Shown here: one piece after another, positions 1 through 12,102 of the stretch
Layout: every line of letters starts with the position of its first letter
How positions within the stretch are numbered: the first letter of the stretch is position 1
From: Magnaporthiopsis rhizophila
Taxonomy: Eukaryota; Ascomycota; Sordariomycetes; Magnaporthales; Magnaporthaceae
DNA length: 30,329 nucleotides
NCBI GenBank assembly: GCA_003049465.1
Contig: PYSS01000222.1
Span: forward strand, 1-30,329
Direction of reading: 5' to 3'
Translations under genes and position numbers: made by a program
The notes under the pieces: generated by a model
Seen by the model: only the letters and a program-made list of their open reading frames with translations
Told to the model about the DNA's origin: nothing
Databases searched by the model: none

Positions 1-237
1 CGACTCCCCTTCTCTCGGGTTGTTCTGCTCTCCCAGTACACTCCCCAGGAGGACTTGGTGAAGCTTCTACCAAAGTGCCGTGCCAGCCTTTTTCTGGGCT
101 GGGGTTTGGAGAGGGACCAGTGCCTCTATGGCGGCCTTCAGGACCACTTCCACTGTCTCGTACCGCGCGGCGGCCTCTTCGACTTGTTTTTTGTGCAGCT
201 TCTCCAGCTGCTCGGCAATTGTGGTTGGGGTATGCAT
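1..237 (-). pseudogene. Short coiled-coil ORF remnant at window edge, possibly from a retroelement
   Basis: On the minus strand an ATG at 237 opens a 56-codon frame that stops at a TAG at 67-69, then continues open in the same frame to the window edge. The peptide is rich in Lys, Glu, Gln and Ala (for example AEQLEKLHKKQVEEAAARYE) and looks helical, like the N-terminal part of some retroelement gag or transposon accessory proteins. I do not recognise the family. The TAG could be a C-to-T mutated CAG, as in an inactivated repeat, but that is inference. It could equally be a chance frame. Confidence 0.3.
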
Positions 238-253
238 TTTTCGGGGGCGCGCG

Positions 254-304
254 GGCCTGGAAAGGGCGCGGGCCTGGAAAGGGCGCGGGCCTGGAAAGGG
301 CGCG
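254..304. repeat. 17-bp tandem repeat, three units
   Basis: Three perfect consecutive copies of ggcctggaaagggcgcg occupy 254-270, 271-287 and 288-304, followed by a degenerate fourth (ccagttggaaaggg). The array lies just upstream of the minus-strand ORF remnant starting at 237, so it may be part of the same element's leader or simply a minisatellite. Confidence 0.9.
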
Positions 305-1091
305 CCAGTTGGAAAGGGATAGGAAAAAGTTCGTGATGTTCCTTATGGTGTTTTGTCGTGCTACAGATTAACCAGATCTGATAGGTTTACACTCGCACCT
401 TTTGCCCCGCCGGCCTCCCATTGGCTGCCGGTAGGAGAAAAAGATTTTTTTGAGGGAAGGTTGCTAGGCATTGTTATAGGCAATTAAAGATCTTATCCGC
501 CTTATCGGAAAGGTCCTTGGGTCTGCTTTGAAAAGCGGGACGCTTTACCTGACTGGGCGGTGGGGCCAGCAAAGCAGACCCCGGGACCTCGAAAAGCAGA
601 CCCCCGGAGCTAAAACCTCGAAGGGCAACCATCCCAAATGCTCAGCGCCGTCGTTAGCGCCGGCTCACCAGGATTCGTTGCTCCACTCGGCCGGTGCAAA
701 ACATCCAGCCAAGTTTGGGCAATAAAGAGTCAAACAAGCTCGTTGCGCTAAGGCGTGCCAGCGAAGGTAGAAAAAAGGGGCGCAGCCATAAGCGAGGCCG
801 CCAGCGTAATGTTTTGGACCGCAACTGGAAGTTGCCCCGGCATGTATTCGAGTACTGACAGGCGAGGTGAAGAGGATTAGAGCCTAGTCGGGCCGTTGCA
901 TGGCCAGCCAAAGCGCAAAGGATCTCCTGTCTCCAAACGGCCGTCAGTCGCCTGGCGCCCAGGGTTGCTTAGGGATAAAATCACCGCGATTCCACCTTCT
1001 TCCTGCGGAACATCGGCATGGCACATTTACTACCAATATTGCTTCGACCTTCTTCACAATACCCACCATAATCCCTTGTTCAATCCTCGAA
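305..1091. other. No recognised gene
   Basis: Roughly 0.8 kb without a convincing coding region. Overlapping short frames in different phases have low-quality composition. Copies of ggtctgctttg and its complement near 520-600 form short inverted repeats of unknown meaning. Confidence 0.5.
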
Positions 1092-1455
1092 ATGAAGAAG
1101 TTGTTCCAAAAGATGAGGACAAAGGGAGGCGCGCGCCGGGACAACCTGCAACCGGGACAACCCTTCCAACTCGCCTCTCAACCCTCACCAACCCAAGCCC
1201 AAGTCTCTCAGCAACCTCAACCACTCACAGGAGTCTCTCAACGTTAAACGCAATCCCAGAATGAATTCTCACAGAACGAGAAGCCATCCCAAGCAATGGT
1301 CTCCCGCCGCGCCAAAGCGCTACCCGTTTACGTCACCTATTCTGACTCCCTCAACGTCTCTAGCATGGACCACCTGCTCACGATCCTGCAACAGCCAGCA
1401 TACAAATTCGCCCAGGCCAATCCGGGCAAGTTCGTCCGGCTCACACCACTCCGTG
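1092..1455 (+). pseudogene. Coding-like Gln-rich leader in another frame, possible broken 5' end of the HET gene
   Basis: From an ATG at 1092 one frame reads a Gln/Pro/Ser-rich stretch (LQPGQPFQLASQPSPTQAQ), meets a TAA at 1245-1247, and continues with plausible protein sequence including MDHLLTILQQPAYKFAQANP near 1365. The HET gene proper runs in the next frame from about 1453. I found no GT-AG pair joining the two. The simplest reading is that the ancestral first exon carries a CAA-to-TAA type stop and a one-base frameshift around 1440-1455. The alternative is that this segment is not coding. Confidence 0.35.
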
Positions 1456-3599
1456 TGCTTCGACCTAGATCCGTTCAAGGTCCCGGCCGAACACAACCGT
1501 GAGCCGTCTTGGGCGAGACCCGAGTTCAAGATCCGGGATGATCCGCCTGCGGTGCATTTCCGGATTGACAAGAGCACCGATGTGGTGGAATCGAGTCGGA
1601 GTGGGTGTCTCACTTGCAATATGGTGGTTACGGCGTTGAGTGGTTTCGCACCCGGGTGGGAGGTGAGGCCGACATTTATTCATGTCTTCCTTGCGCCTGG
1701 TCTTCCGCTCGTGGTTCGTCTTGAGGTCGGTTCGATAGCGGGCTTGTCTATGTGGTCTGAGGATGCACTACCGGCGTTTGGACTTGTGCTACCCAAGGAG
1801 CAACGCCTGAAGTGGGAATTCGTTGCGCGCAGGAACGATGAGGATCCAGTTGAGATTGAAATTTATCGACCTAGCGTTGTTCAAGAGGAGGCTACTGTTG
1901 GTGGTAAGTGCTCAGCCCCCAAGCTAATACCTGTCGCATTCTTTATTAAACCACTGACATGCGTCTGTCCCTTTCCTGCGCAGATGCTGCCTTATGGGAG
2001 CTGATCAGGCACGTTGGTGTTGCTTCCGACAACTTTCACCATCCCGGATCTCAGGACTCCTTCCTCTTCATTAAAGAACATGTCGAAAATTGCTTGTTAA
2101 ATCACCAGTGCTCGCGCAGCGCATCCCGCGCGCTCCTCCCAGACCGGGTCATCTGGCTCAAATCACCTCTCACGCCGAGTGGGATCCAGCTCATCGAGCC
2201 TCAAGGAAGGATCTTTGGCAGTTACATTGCGCTAAGCTACTGCTGGGGCCCCGTGTCACCCACGACCTTCCTCACCAACCGAGAATCCCTAGCCGCACGC
2301 AAGGCCGGCATCGACTACCACGACCTCCCGCCGCTCTTACAAGACGTCATCACCATCTGCCGCGTTCTCGGCTTCCAGTACCTCTGGGTCGACCGTCTCT
2401 GCATCATCCAAGACTTCCGCAGCGACTTTCTTCAACAGGGTCCCAAGATGGGCGACATTTACGGCAACGCTACCATAACCATTGTTTCCGCCTCCACAAC
2501 AACCGAAAACGACCGCATCCTCGCCCAGCGTGACCCCAAATGGGACCTAATGAGTCTCGATATCAGCGCCAACAGCCTCGGAAAGCTCCGGTTCTCGATG
2601 CGCCAGCGCTCGCATCGCCTCGGTTCCGAGTCCCAGGGCGGCTACTACGGCAGGATCTCGACCCGGGCCTGGACCTGGCAGGAGCGTATGCTCTCGGCGC
2701 GCACAATCTTCTTCACCCCTTCGGCGCTCAAGTTCGAGTGCCGCAACCACTCGATCTGGGAAGGGTTCGGGCCGGGGGTGACGGGTCACTCGTGGAGCGC
2801 GCAGCTCGAGAATATCACGCACCAGGCATGGTTTGGACTCGTTGAGGAGTTTACCAAGCGCGACATCACCAATCCCGAGGACCGGGGGCCAGCGATGGAT
2901 GCTGTCATGCAGCGCATCAGCCGTATTAAAGGCTGGAAGTCGATCTGCGGACTGTGGGAGGATGCCCTGGTTGAGAGCCTCTGCTGGCAAGCCGGCACAC
3001 CGTCCGACTTCATGAAGAATGTGCGGTGCAAAACGCATGCCTGGTTCTACGCGCCCACTTGGAGCCGGCTTAGCGTTGCGGGACCCGTCTCGTACACCGC
3101 TGTCAGTGGTATTGGTATGCTTGCCCGGGAGCACGAGCTGCAGATAAAGGGCTTCGATCGCGAGTTGGCCATTATCACTGTCGAAGGTCGCGCCATTACA
3201 CGGGAGATGAACTGCGAGGCAGAAGAAGAGGGTGCTCCAGAGGAGCCTGGTGGCGAGAAGCCTTTGAAATACACATACAAGATCCTCGGGCTGAACCGGA
3301 CGGGCCCAATACACGTGACCGCTGATGTCGACTTGAAGCCTTGGACTGGACCAGTTCACAGCCAACCCTTCTCGACGGTCTTTCGATCCGAGCGCGGCGA
3401 AAGGACCTCGTGGATCAGCAACTGTCTGTGTCTCTTGGTAAGCAGGCAGAGCTTTACGGTAGGCAATCAGAGCTCTACCGTCCTGTTGCTGGGTCAGTCA
3501 AGGCGGGTACCTGGCGCATGGGAGCGCGTGGGCATGGTTGATGGAGCAGATCCTGCCGTCTTCCAGGGAGCAGAAAGAGAAGTTTTCAAAATGGCGTGA
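1261..3599 (+). CDS. HET-domain protein (heterokaryon incompatibility family)
   Basis: The model is two exons, 1261-1903 and 1984-3599, giving 752 aa. The 80-bp intron has donor gtaagt, branch ctgac and acceptor gcgcag, and splicing joins the frames at codon 215. The HET domain (PF06985) begins near residue 295 with YIALSYCWG, continues with the L-x-x-x-I-x-x-C and YLWVDRLCIIQD block, and ends near 374 with YGNATITIVSAS. A CLTCN motif upstream and a C-terminal LLLGQSRRVPGAWERVGMV segment are typical of large fungal HET proteins. HET domains trigger incompatibility cell death after non-self recognition. The first 60 or so residues in this frame are poor in composition and overlap a better-looking frame, so the true start is uncertain or the 5' end is broken. 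Confidence 0.85.
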
Positions 3600-3836
3600 T
3601 ATTGTAGAATTGTTCAGGCAAAGTCCTAGTTCTAGGGACGAACCGAGCACGGCCGCTCGCGAGATATCGTGACGCCGAAGATGGCGAGGCCGGGTTGTCC
3701 ATTTCCACTACGCTTACGACGTGTTCAATCTTGCATGGAAGCGACAAGTTAACAACTGCTTGGCTTTGCGCGTCCCCCACCAAAGCCATGCTTAGCCAGA
3801 CGGGAGGCCCGTAGCAGGGAGATTGCAGAGCATGAA

Positions 3837-4277
3837 ATGGCCCAATATCAGCAGGAAACGGAGGCAAAGGATCACCAGGAAGCGAGCTCAGGCCGGTCGC
3901 GCGAGAAAACGGACGGCAGCCTCACCATCCCCACAGGACGGACGAGATGATCAACGCCGTCCAGTGGGCATCATGTCGAGAGCCATTGCAACATACATGG
4001 CCATGAGGGCGGCGCCAGGCCGCACGGCGACTCGTTCAAGGGCATGAGCGAGCTGATGGACCCGACCACCGAAAACATGGTCGACGCGGGGACTCTGATC
4101 AGCGGCCTCTGTCAAGACGAAGACGGTCTTGTCTGGCAAAAACCTAGTGACCTAAAGCGTGGTCAAGACCTTGAACAGACTGGTCGGCGTCTTGCTGAAG
4201 TGGTCGGGATGGTAGTGCCGACCGAAATCGTCCCGGGGATGACTCTGACTGTGAAACGAGAGCCGCATGCGGGGTAA
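3837..4277 (+). pseudogene. Weak ORF remnant, unrecognised
   Basis: One frame from an ATG at 3837 reads an acidic, Gln-rich stretch to a TGA at 3948. The same frame reopens and ends at 4277 after MSELMDPTTENMVDAGTLIS and similar plausible sequence. A second frame around 3945 also gives a protein-like segment (DEMINAVQWA). No family is recognised and no splice pattern clearly joins the parts. It may be a decayed gene downstream of the HET gene, or chance. Confidence 0.2.
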
Positions 4278-6387
4278 ACAGTCGCCAGGCGCAGTCACGC
4301 CATCAAACCCAACTTCACGGCCCCGCCGCCCTCAACCCTGCCACCAGCAGCAAGGCCAGGCTGCTACCCCGCTTTTAGTTTTCGACGAAAGTGGTTTAGC
4401 GCCCGATGCCGTCGATTGAGCCCAGCCGCTGCTTTTCAGCCCCGGTCGATGCGACCTAGTGCTGCGCCGTCACCCCACAACCGGAGTTCGACGCCCAGCA
4501 GCGTATGTAGCTGCGGCCGAGCCCCTCTGGGCTAAATGCCCATCCTCTGGTACCGCTCTCCTGCTCGAGCTGCGTTTGCATGTATTCCGCGACGATGACA
4601 GAGACGAGGGATCCTCGTCACCTGAGCGGCCTTTCGAAGGCGAGCGTGGGGGCGCGGAAGAAGGAAGAGAAGGTCACCTACTCCCAGCCGGCTCTACGCT
4701 AACCGCCCCACCCTCGCGCCTATCCCCAATACATGGAGCCCCACCGACAAGTCGAACCTCAGCTCGCGCTCGGACGCCAAAGTCGGAAGAGAAGCTCTCC
4801 TTTGGGCTCGGTTAGAACGGACATCGGACACCCCGGGGGCGCCGCCAGCGTGGCCGGTGCGGGATGTTATTTAATCCATAGCTCAACCCCAGCGTCGAGA
4901 CTCTTTACTTACCCATTGCACGACTAGCCCACTGCGTCACGCCGCCAAAGCTGATTTGGTTGTTTTTTATTACGCATCAATAACAGAACGGAGTGAAGCC
5001 TGCCCGCTTTGGAGACGGTGAACTCGAATGGTGCCGGAACGAGCATTACTGCATTCCCGGCGTCTTCGCCCGGCGAATAGATAACGACTTAAATTTGTGG
5101 ATCAGAAAAACGAACCTTGGCTGATCTGGGTATCCCGGGCCTGGGCATCGATTCTCGTTGCTGCGGCGGTGCGGGGTCCCGATACCGGTGATTGATATGT
5201 GGTGAGCTTGTGGCGTCGGGGCATCGTCTCGGCGAGGGGCCTCGTGTTCTTGTTCGTGCGCTTGTCCGCTCTAGGGATCGCGCGTTGACCGCTCCTGGTT
5301 GGGGCATGGGCCGCGTACATCAGCTCGGGCGGACGGCTCCGCGAGGGATGGGAGCTTCTGGTGCCTTGCCTTTGTCGTGGCGATTGTCGTTTGAGGTTTT
5401 GCTGCTCCCCCCGAGCGCCAGCTCTTAGGCTCGTCCGTGTTGGTCAATAGCAGGCCCAGTCTTTGTAAGCTTTTCTGGTTGGCCTTGCCTGGGACCGTGG
5501 TGTTCAAAGTTCAAGGGCGATTCCGCCAGCGACATCCGCGCCGCCTGTTAATGTCACACGGAGGTGCTCGAGGTCCCCAAAGAGGGGCAGCGGAGGGCTG
5601 AATGAACCCCTCTCTGCAGGGAGACCCGAAGGGTTGCAGGAGGGGCATGAGCGGGGTAACTAAGGGCCTCCCACGGACCGCTGGCCGGCTTGTGCAACCT
5701 GGCCTGGACCTCGTGCGAGTATCGAGCGATCCTGTTCCCTTCAGCATCTTTTGAGGCCCTAAATAAATGATCAGCTTTATAAAGGATTCTTCTCGAGCCT
5801 GCTTTGCACCCTTGTGACAGTCCGGCTGTCCGCAGGATAGCGTATCTCTTGTTGTGACCTTTTTGCAGGAGCTTGCTTTTCCATCACGCACAAAATGTCA
5901 CCCTCGCGATGTGCTGCAGCCCTGGTGCGCTGTTTATTGTAATGGTGGAGGAGAATCGGCTAGTCCCGCGCTTGGGTTTTGGAAAGCAAGCCTGGTGGCG
6001 CCAGAAGCGCTTCCCCCATCAGAGTGTTTCGCGCAGTCTTGCTAGCGCAATGCACAGCACACTTCATGCTGCTTGTCACAGTTGTCAAGCGAGCATTCGG
6101 GAGGTGACGACCAATTCACTAACGAAAGAGGCACTCCACTCCACTGCTAATTGGTTACCCGACCGAACCCCGCCCATGGTGGATCGAAAGATATGCCACC
6201 CACTTCCTTGACCTGGAGCAAAGGCAAAGATGGGGCAGCATCATAAGGTCCATTTGATTCCAGTTTGTCTTTTAACCACCTCCTCATCCTCCCGTCCTCC
6301 TAGCTGTCACCCCAAACCTCACTCGCCTTATTAGAAACTCCTGCTTGTTCTGCCGATACTTATATACGTTTGGGTATATACTTCATC
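4278..6387. other. Intergenic region, no recognised gene
   Basis: About 2.1 kb of mixed composition. The frames inside (for example around 4459-4815 and 5192-5428) are short, overlap each other and lack domain signatures or credible splicing. The last 150 bases before 6388 are pyrimidine-rich with TATA-like tatatacg, suiting the promoter and leader of the methyltransferase gene. Confidence 0.5.
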
Positions 6388-6460
6388 ATGGCCGAATCGA
6401 AGAAGCCTGCCTCTCCTCCTGCCTCTCCTCCTGTCGCGGAGGCATCAGCGGCGCAAGCTG

Positions 6461-6491
<31 letters not shown>

Positions 6492-7993
6492 ACAAGAACA
6501 GGCTCCAATTGGAACGGTGAGTACTCAGTATAGCCGCTCAAGCCCCACCTCTCAAGAGGCCGCACAGGGTCAAAGAATCGCTGCGGCACTAGCTGGAGGA
6601 CACCCAGACGGCATGATTCTCTGATCAACCCATGGTCCCACCAACTACTGCTCCCCCGACTCGTCTCGCTAACAAGCCTCCCAATGCATGCAGGACACTA
6701 ACTTCGCGGGCCAAGCCGCCGTGGACACCCACGACGACCGCGATTCGGCCCTGGGCGACGGGTTGGTTTCTCTGCAATGTTCCCCCGTCGTATTCGGTCA
6801 CCTGCCTACCTAGATACCTACCTTCACGCACTAACACATGCCGTCCCTACAACAAAACAGAGACAGTCTTAACATCAGCTCAACCGCGTCGATTGCCTCG
6901 TCCATCCTAAACTACCGCAAGATCCATGGCAGGACCTATCAAAACTATGGAGACGCCGAATACTGGTGCGCTTCCCTTTCGTTTCCATATCATCTCATTC
7001 GCTACTAACAACTCGCTTTCACGGAATAGGGGCCCCAACGACAGCACCCAAAATGAGGCGCTGGATGTTGCGTAAGTATCGGCACAAAAGAAATCCTACC
7101 AGTAAAAAAAAAAAAAAAAAAAAAATCAAATAGCTTACTTGCGCTGCCATGCCAACTCCACAGCCACCACATGATGTACCTCGCCTTGGACAACAGACTC
7201 TTCGTTGCCCCCGTCGAGAATCCCCAACGGGTGCTGGACGTCGGCACAGGAACCGGTATTTGGGCCATGTAAGTGACATTTCCAGCCATCAAAACCACGT
7301 CCAACACGAACTGACTTGGTCCTCCCCAGCGACTTCGCCGACGAGCACCCCTCAGCCGAGGTCATTGGGACCGACCTATCGCCCATCCAGCCGTTATGGG
7401 TGCCGCCCAACTGCAAGTTTGAGCTGGACAATGCCGAGGATGAATGGACTTATGCCGACAACTCGTTCGACTACATTCACGTCCGCGGCCTGCTCGGCTG
7501 TATCAAGGACTGGGAAAAGTTCTACCGCAACGTCTTGCGCACCCTCAAGCCCGGCGGTTGGTTCGAGCACCACGAGTTCTCCATCCTACTCTTGTCCGAC
7601 GACGGCTCCCTCCCCCCCGATAGTGTGTGGGCCGACTGGTACAACCTCTTCCGCGAGGCCGGCGGCAAGACGGGTCGCTCCTTTGTCGTGTCCGAAATCT
7701 GGGAGGATGCCATGCGCGCCGCCGGCTTCACAGGTGACATTCATAGGGCCATGTTCAAGCTGCCCATGGGCGGCTGGGCCGCCGACCCCAAGTGGAAGGA
7801 GGTGGGCCTCTTCAATCGCATGTCGATCGAACAGGGGCTAGATGGCTTCGCCAGCCTCATCTGCCGTACGGTCATGGGCTGGAGTGAAGAAGAGTACCAG
7901 GTGCTGCTGGCCAGGGTTCGAAATGCAATCAGAAACCGCAGCTTCCACGCCTACTACCCCCTCAAGGTTATTTACATTCAAAAGCCCCTTTGA
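6388..7993 (+). CDS. LaeA-like SAM-dependent methyltransferase
   Basis: Six exons (6388-6516, 6694-6761, 6861-6965, 7030-7071, 7164-7268, 7330-7993) make a 370-aa protein. The introns are 177, 99, 64, 92 and 61 bp, all GT-AG with CTAAC or CTGAC branch sites where checked. The N-terminus is Pro/Ala-rich with an 11-Gln run (about residues 31-41). Then come the EYWGPND segment, an HHMMYLAL helix, SAM motif I (VLDVGTGTGIWAI, from residue 138), post-I GTDLSPIQP, and the LKPGGWFEHHE block. This order is that of the fungal LaeA-like class I methyltransferases common near secondary-metabolite and silent regions. The substrate is unknown and nearby genes give no pathway. The ATG at 6388 is the only good start; the frame further upstream has no ATG. 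Confidence 0.9.
7104..7125 (+). repeat. Poly(A) tract inside intron 4 of the methyltransferase gene
   Basis: A run of 22 adenines lies within the fourth intron (7072-7163), between the donor gtaagt and the acceptor ccacag. It does not touch the splice signals. Confidence 0.9.
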
Positions 7994-9076
7994 TCTAGTC
8001 ACATAACAGGCGATGAGTGCCTGTCACGGAGTGACCCCTGCTCCCCCTCAGTTAGGGTATATAGACGACCTTCCGCCTCCAGGTAGATGGGAGTCCTTTC
8101 CTTTCCTTCCTCGCACAACAGGCTTTTTTAAGAACACCATGGTGTTGCTCTGTGACAGTGCTTAAGGCTTACAAATACGTTTCGTTGGGTAAAAGAATTC
8201 CTGTTGCAAACTTGAAAGGAGTCTTGTTACATTCGGCGGATCGATTTTATAAACGCCTGCATATACGATGTATATTTTTATGAAAGCACCGGGATGTATC
8301 CTGAACTTTCACATCCATTCCAATTAACTGCCAGTATGGCGGCTGGTGACGCGAGAAACGCATCACTATGCAGGACCACCTGCTGGCCGTGCCTGTATCA
8401 GCCCACCGAGGCGAGGTAGTGGCTCTAGCGGCCCTTTGAACCATTTGCCATACCCGCCTCTACAAGCATAAAGGCATCGGAGGAGCCCTCACCTACATGC
8501 GGATCTTACATCGGCACCTATGCATGTGTAAGATGATAGCAAGGTGCCCCTGTGTTCGCAGCCCCCGGAACTACCACCACGACGGGGGTCGCCTTCTATC
8601 AGTTAGCTTCACAGCAACTCGACAGCGTATTTTCGGCATCCTCGGACAGCGCCCCGCCCAGGAAGCTGGACTTCATCATGGACACGCTCACGCGGGTACC
8701 GCGTCTTATTCAAAAGCCGCACCTACGTCTCGTCTCCCGGCTTGAGCCGGGCGCCTGTCGGACAGGACTAAGTGTGCATGTACCTAGTGCCTAGGCAACG
8801 CAAGTAAGGAGTGCTACGAGGTTGGTGTTTTCCCAGAACCCTATCCACAACCCTCCGCCGGCGCGTTGAAGCTCAGGGGATCCATCGCAAAGTAAAGAGT
8901 TCGCTGGGTGGATCCAGTCACGTGATGATATACGTGGCGGATGAGCCTCATGCCACTTTATCTCCCAATACACGTGATCCCGTGGTGCGCGTTTAGACGC
9001 CAACCACGCACCGAATCTCTTCGTTCTATCCGCCATCGCTTGCTTAGCCAGCCCCGACCTCGGGGTAACGTCAGTC
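7994..9076. other. Intergenic region between methyltransferase and JmjC genes
   Basis: About 1.1 kb. A frame at 8552-8794 contains a protein-like piece (YQLASQQLDSVFSASS) but has no recognised domain, splice context or homologue in the window, so I do not call it a gene. The distal 200 bases hold two CACGTG boxes and serve as the likely JmjC promoter. Confidence 0.5.
8918..8978. promoter_or_regulatory. Two CACGTGAT E-box/Cbf1-type sites upstream of the JmjC gene
   Basis: CACGTG at 8919-8924 (in gtcacgtgat, matching the RTCACRTG consensus of Cbf1-type bHLH factors) and at 8971-8976 (in cacgtgat). They sit about 100-160 bases before the ATG at 9077. Binding is inferred from consensus only. Confidence 0.4.
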
Positions 9077-11888
9077 ATGGCAACCGACGCCGACGATCCG
9101 CCTGGTCTTCAGGAATACATCAACAAGGCACCTTCCCATTTGAAATTGTGGCTTACAGCCAATTTAAGCCCCACACTCGCCCGCAACAAGACGGCGAAGA
9201 GGATCGAGGAGCTAGAGGCTGCGAAGAGAATCGAGGAGCTGGAGGCCGCGAAGATCGAGCTGGAGGTTGAAAACAAAAGGCTCAGGCAGTTGGTCGAAGC
9301 TACCAAGATCCCACAAATCCAGCTCGCGGCCCAGCCCACAATTCACCAAGCTGAAAATCCAGCCGAGACGCAGGAAGTCCAACATGCTGCAAACATTGTC
9401 AGACAGCCGAGCGAAGAGTACGCCGAACGAATCAGAAACCTAGAGGCCAGGAGCAAGGAGCGGGATGACGAGTATGCCAAGGAGATTGCGAGACTGCGGA
9501 CTGAAAGCGAACGGAATGCACACCAGTTCGTTCTGGCGCAGGCCGAGATTGAGAGATTGCTGGCCGAGCTCGGCCATCAGAGAGGCGGGACTGGTAAGCA
9601 GGTAAAAAGATGCGGCGGTCAAACCAAGCTAACTGCCGACTCCGTCTGCAGCCGCGGGGCCCCCCGCACCAGTGCCTTCACCTTCGGAGCAGGCAGCTTC
9701 AGTAGATCCGACTAGCGGCGAGCCTAGCAACAGTCTCGATACCCTGCGTACGCCCTATACTCAAGTTCAACCCCTGGTGGGCCCGGGTTTACGGGCACCC
9801 CAAGCGGATGCCGTTACACTTGGCCCCGTCGTTGACAAGCAACGCAAACCGCTACCTGGCGCCCGCCGGTCGCCGGTCATGCTCGTCAAGGATATGGGGC
9901 CCAGCCTAGCCTCAAGCATCCAAAAGCTTGATCCCGGAAACTTCTTCAGCGGCCTAGTCCGCATTGACGGCCTTACTCCTGTCGACACAGGCATGCTGCA
10001 GATATGCCAGCCCGATCCGAGTTACGACCTCCTGGGAACGCGGAATGAATACCAAGATGGTGCCTGCCGGACTTATGTTGGCGATGTGAGGTTCAAGTGG
10101 CCCGACTTCTCCGACACAGAACTGGGAAGCAAGCCATCGGAAGAGCAAGCCGAATCATTCATCGACAAACGTATTGGTATGGCTCAAGCTGCTTGGGCCA
10201 TCTACGAACAAGAACTGGCTGCTTTCAAAGCCACTCTGACAGCCAACCGGGCCGAGAGCAATCGCGCCGGAAGGCGCCGGCATCTCAGGCATTCCGAACG
10301 TCCTACGCCAGACTGGGAAACATTCCATTATTATGTCGGGCCTTCACTCGCGGACCCTGCGAATCCACCGCAGTTCGACACGCTGCTCCACCCTGGTGAA
10401 TTGGAAAAGTTGCCGGACATGCCAGGCGTCAACTTGGTTTATTGGCACGCGGGCGAACCGGGCTCTGCCACTGGGAAGCACTGCGAGGATGCCGATTGGG
10501 GTTCAGTTAATTTGAACCTTGTCGGAGTCAAAATCTGGGTCCTCGTGAGCCAAAGCCATACCAAGGAATTCGAAGATTTCATCGAAAGGCGCTGGGGGCG
10601 CGGGCACTGCGATGATCAGTGGGTTCGCCATCACAACCTACTCCTCAGCCCGAAGCAGCTACGTGAGGAAGGCATTGATTTCGAATTGGTTGTCGCCGGA
10701 CCAGGTGATATGGTGGTTACCGCACCCAGACAGTACCATCAGGTCATCAACATGACCTCCTCACTGGCTGTTGCTATTAACGTCCAACTACCCGGCCGAC
10801 CGATTTTTCCAAAACGCACATTGCGTGTTTGTCAGGATTGCGGGGTGTATGCAATGACAGGGGAAAAACGGTACGGCGGAAACTTCGAGAGAGTAGGGGA
10901 GCGCTCAACCCTCTCCTCTGATGAGGATGACTATGGTGAGGGGGAAAAGGAGACTCTGCAACATAAACCACCTGGCCGGTCCGCTACATCACGCTTTGCC
11001 GGGCCCGCCAAAGTTTCGAAAGAGCGGCTCCCAGCCGGGCAACAGAACAGCTCGGCAGATGAACCAACACCAAAGCGGATCGAGGACATTCCATCCCAAG
11101 GCAGAAGCCTCCACATGGACGATGGCCAAAGCACAAGCGGCGAACAGCAAACCGTCTGCCAGCGGAGGAGAAAACGACCAGCAGAAGAGCCAGCAGAGTC
11201 TACAACCAACCTCAAGGCGCAAAAGGAAAACCCTGACCCTCAAATCTTGGCCGCGCATCTGACCAATGCTGGAGCGCTTTCGAGGTTTAGAAGCCTCCTC
11301 AGGGCTTTGCGGAACGCCAAGAACCTGCCAAACTTTGCAAGCAAGGAACTCGACCCTGTGGCGAAGGCGAGCGTGTACTGCAATCAGGGTATTGATTGCG
11401 GCGACCAATCCAACCTTTACAAGTTTCTCCAATGCCTCGGATGGAGAATGACTCACCTGTCGATCGAGGAGACGAAGAAGGGAGGGAATATCAGAGCGGA
11501 TTCGAAGGTGCTCCGGCAGGTTCACGAGAGTGTGTGCAAGAAAATCGACTACAAAACCTTCAAGAACCGTCTTACGCAGGCGCGTAACCTGGTGGGACTT
11601 GGCGGCTTCCTGGCATTTCTTCCTTTTGAGAGCCTACCTAGGGACGACCTTTTGCCCAGGGTGACCATGTTGGACTACGAGACCCTGACAGGACACCAGG
11701 TTTGCGCGATGCAGGAGATTCTCACAAGCGACACTGACGCAAAACTGCATCAGCTGGGGGAAGAGTTTTGCGAGCACATGATGGCAAACCAGCCATTCTC
11801 CATAAGGCCGTGGGAAAGCATGCCCGAGGTCGACTTGGGCAACCTATCTCGTGATCGCCAAATTGAGCTTATGTGTGGCGGACCTTAG
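9077..11888 (+). CDS. JmjC-domain protein with N-terminal coiled coil
   Basis: Exons 9077-9593 and 9652-11888 (58-bp intron, gtaagc, branch ctaac, acceptor tgcag) give 917 aa. Residues about 35-80 are a coiled coil containing a 9-residue repeat KRIEELEAA. The JmjC fold (PF02373) spans roughly 400-560, with YWHAGEPGSATGKHCEDADW and the facial triad visible as His449, Glu451 and a distal His535 in QYHQVINM. An intact HxE...H suggests a working Fe(II)/2-oxoglutarate oxygenase, probably a histone or protein demethylase or hydroxylase in the nucleus. After a disordered basic stretch (about 590-700) comes a C-terminal helical region of about 200 residues (SRFRSLLRALRNAKNLPNFA onward) that I do not recognise. 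A lone CQDCG pair follows the JmjC core. The start ATG has a good context (gtcatggc). Confidence 0.88.
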
Positions 11889-12102
11889 TAAAATAGTCGC
11901 CGTTTTTCTGCTTCTAGTCGCTGTGTCACGGCACCAACAAGGGTGAAGAGACTGGGCTGCAGCAAACCCTCCTGGTTGAACTGGCTATTTAGAACCAAGT
12001 AACGGAAAGGAGGCTTGGGTCAATCGCCCCCAGTAGGCAATTGGGTCGGATCCGCTTGGTGGTCGCCTGGCGCCCAGCCACACCAGGAGGGCGCCACAAC
12101 AT

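Noticed and set aside
2547..3365. 272-codon minus-strand frame under the HET gene
   Set aside because: Antisense shadow of a GC-rich exon; no domain signature, whereas the plus strand encodes a clear HET protein.
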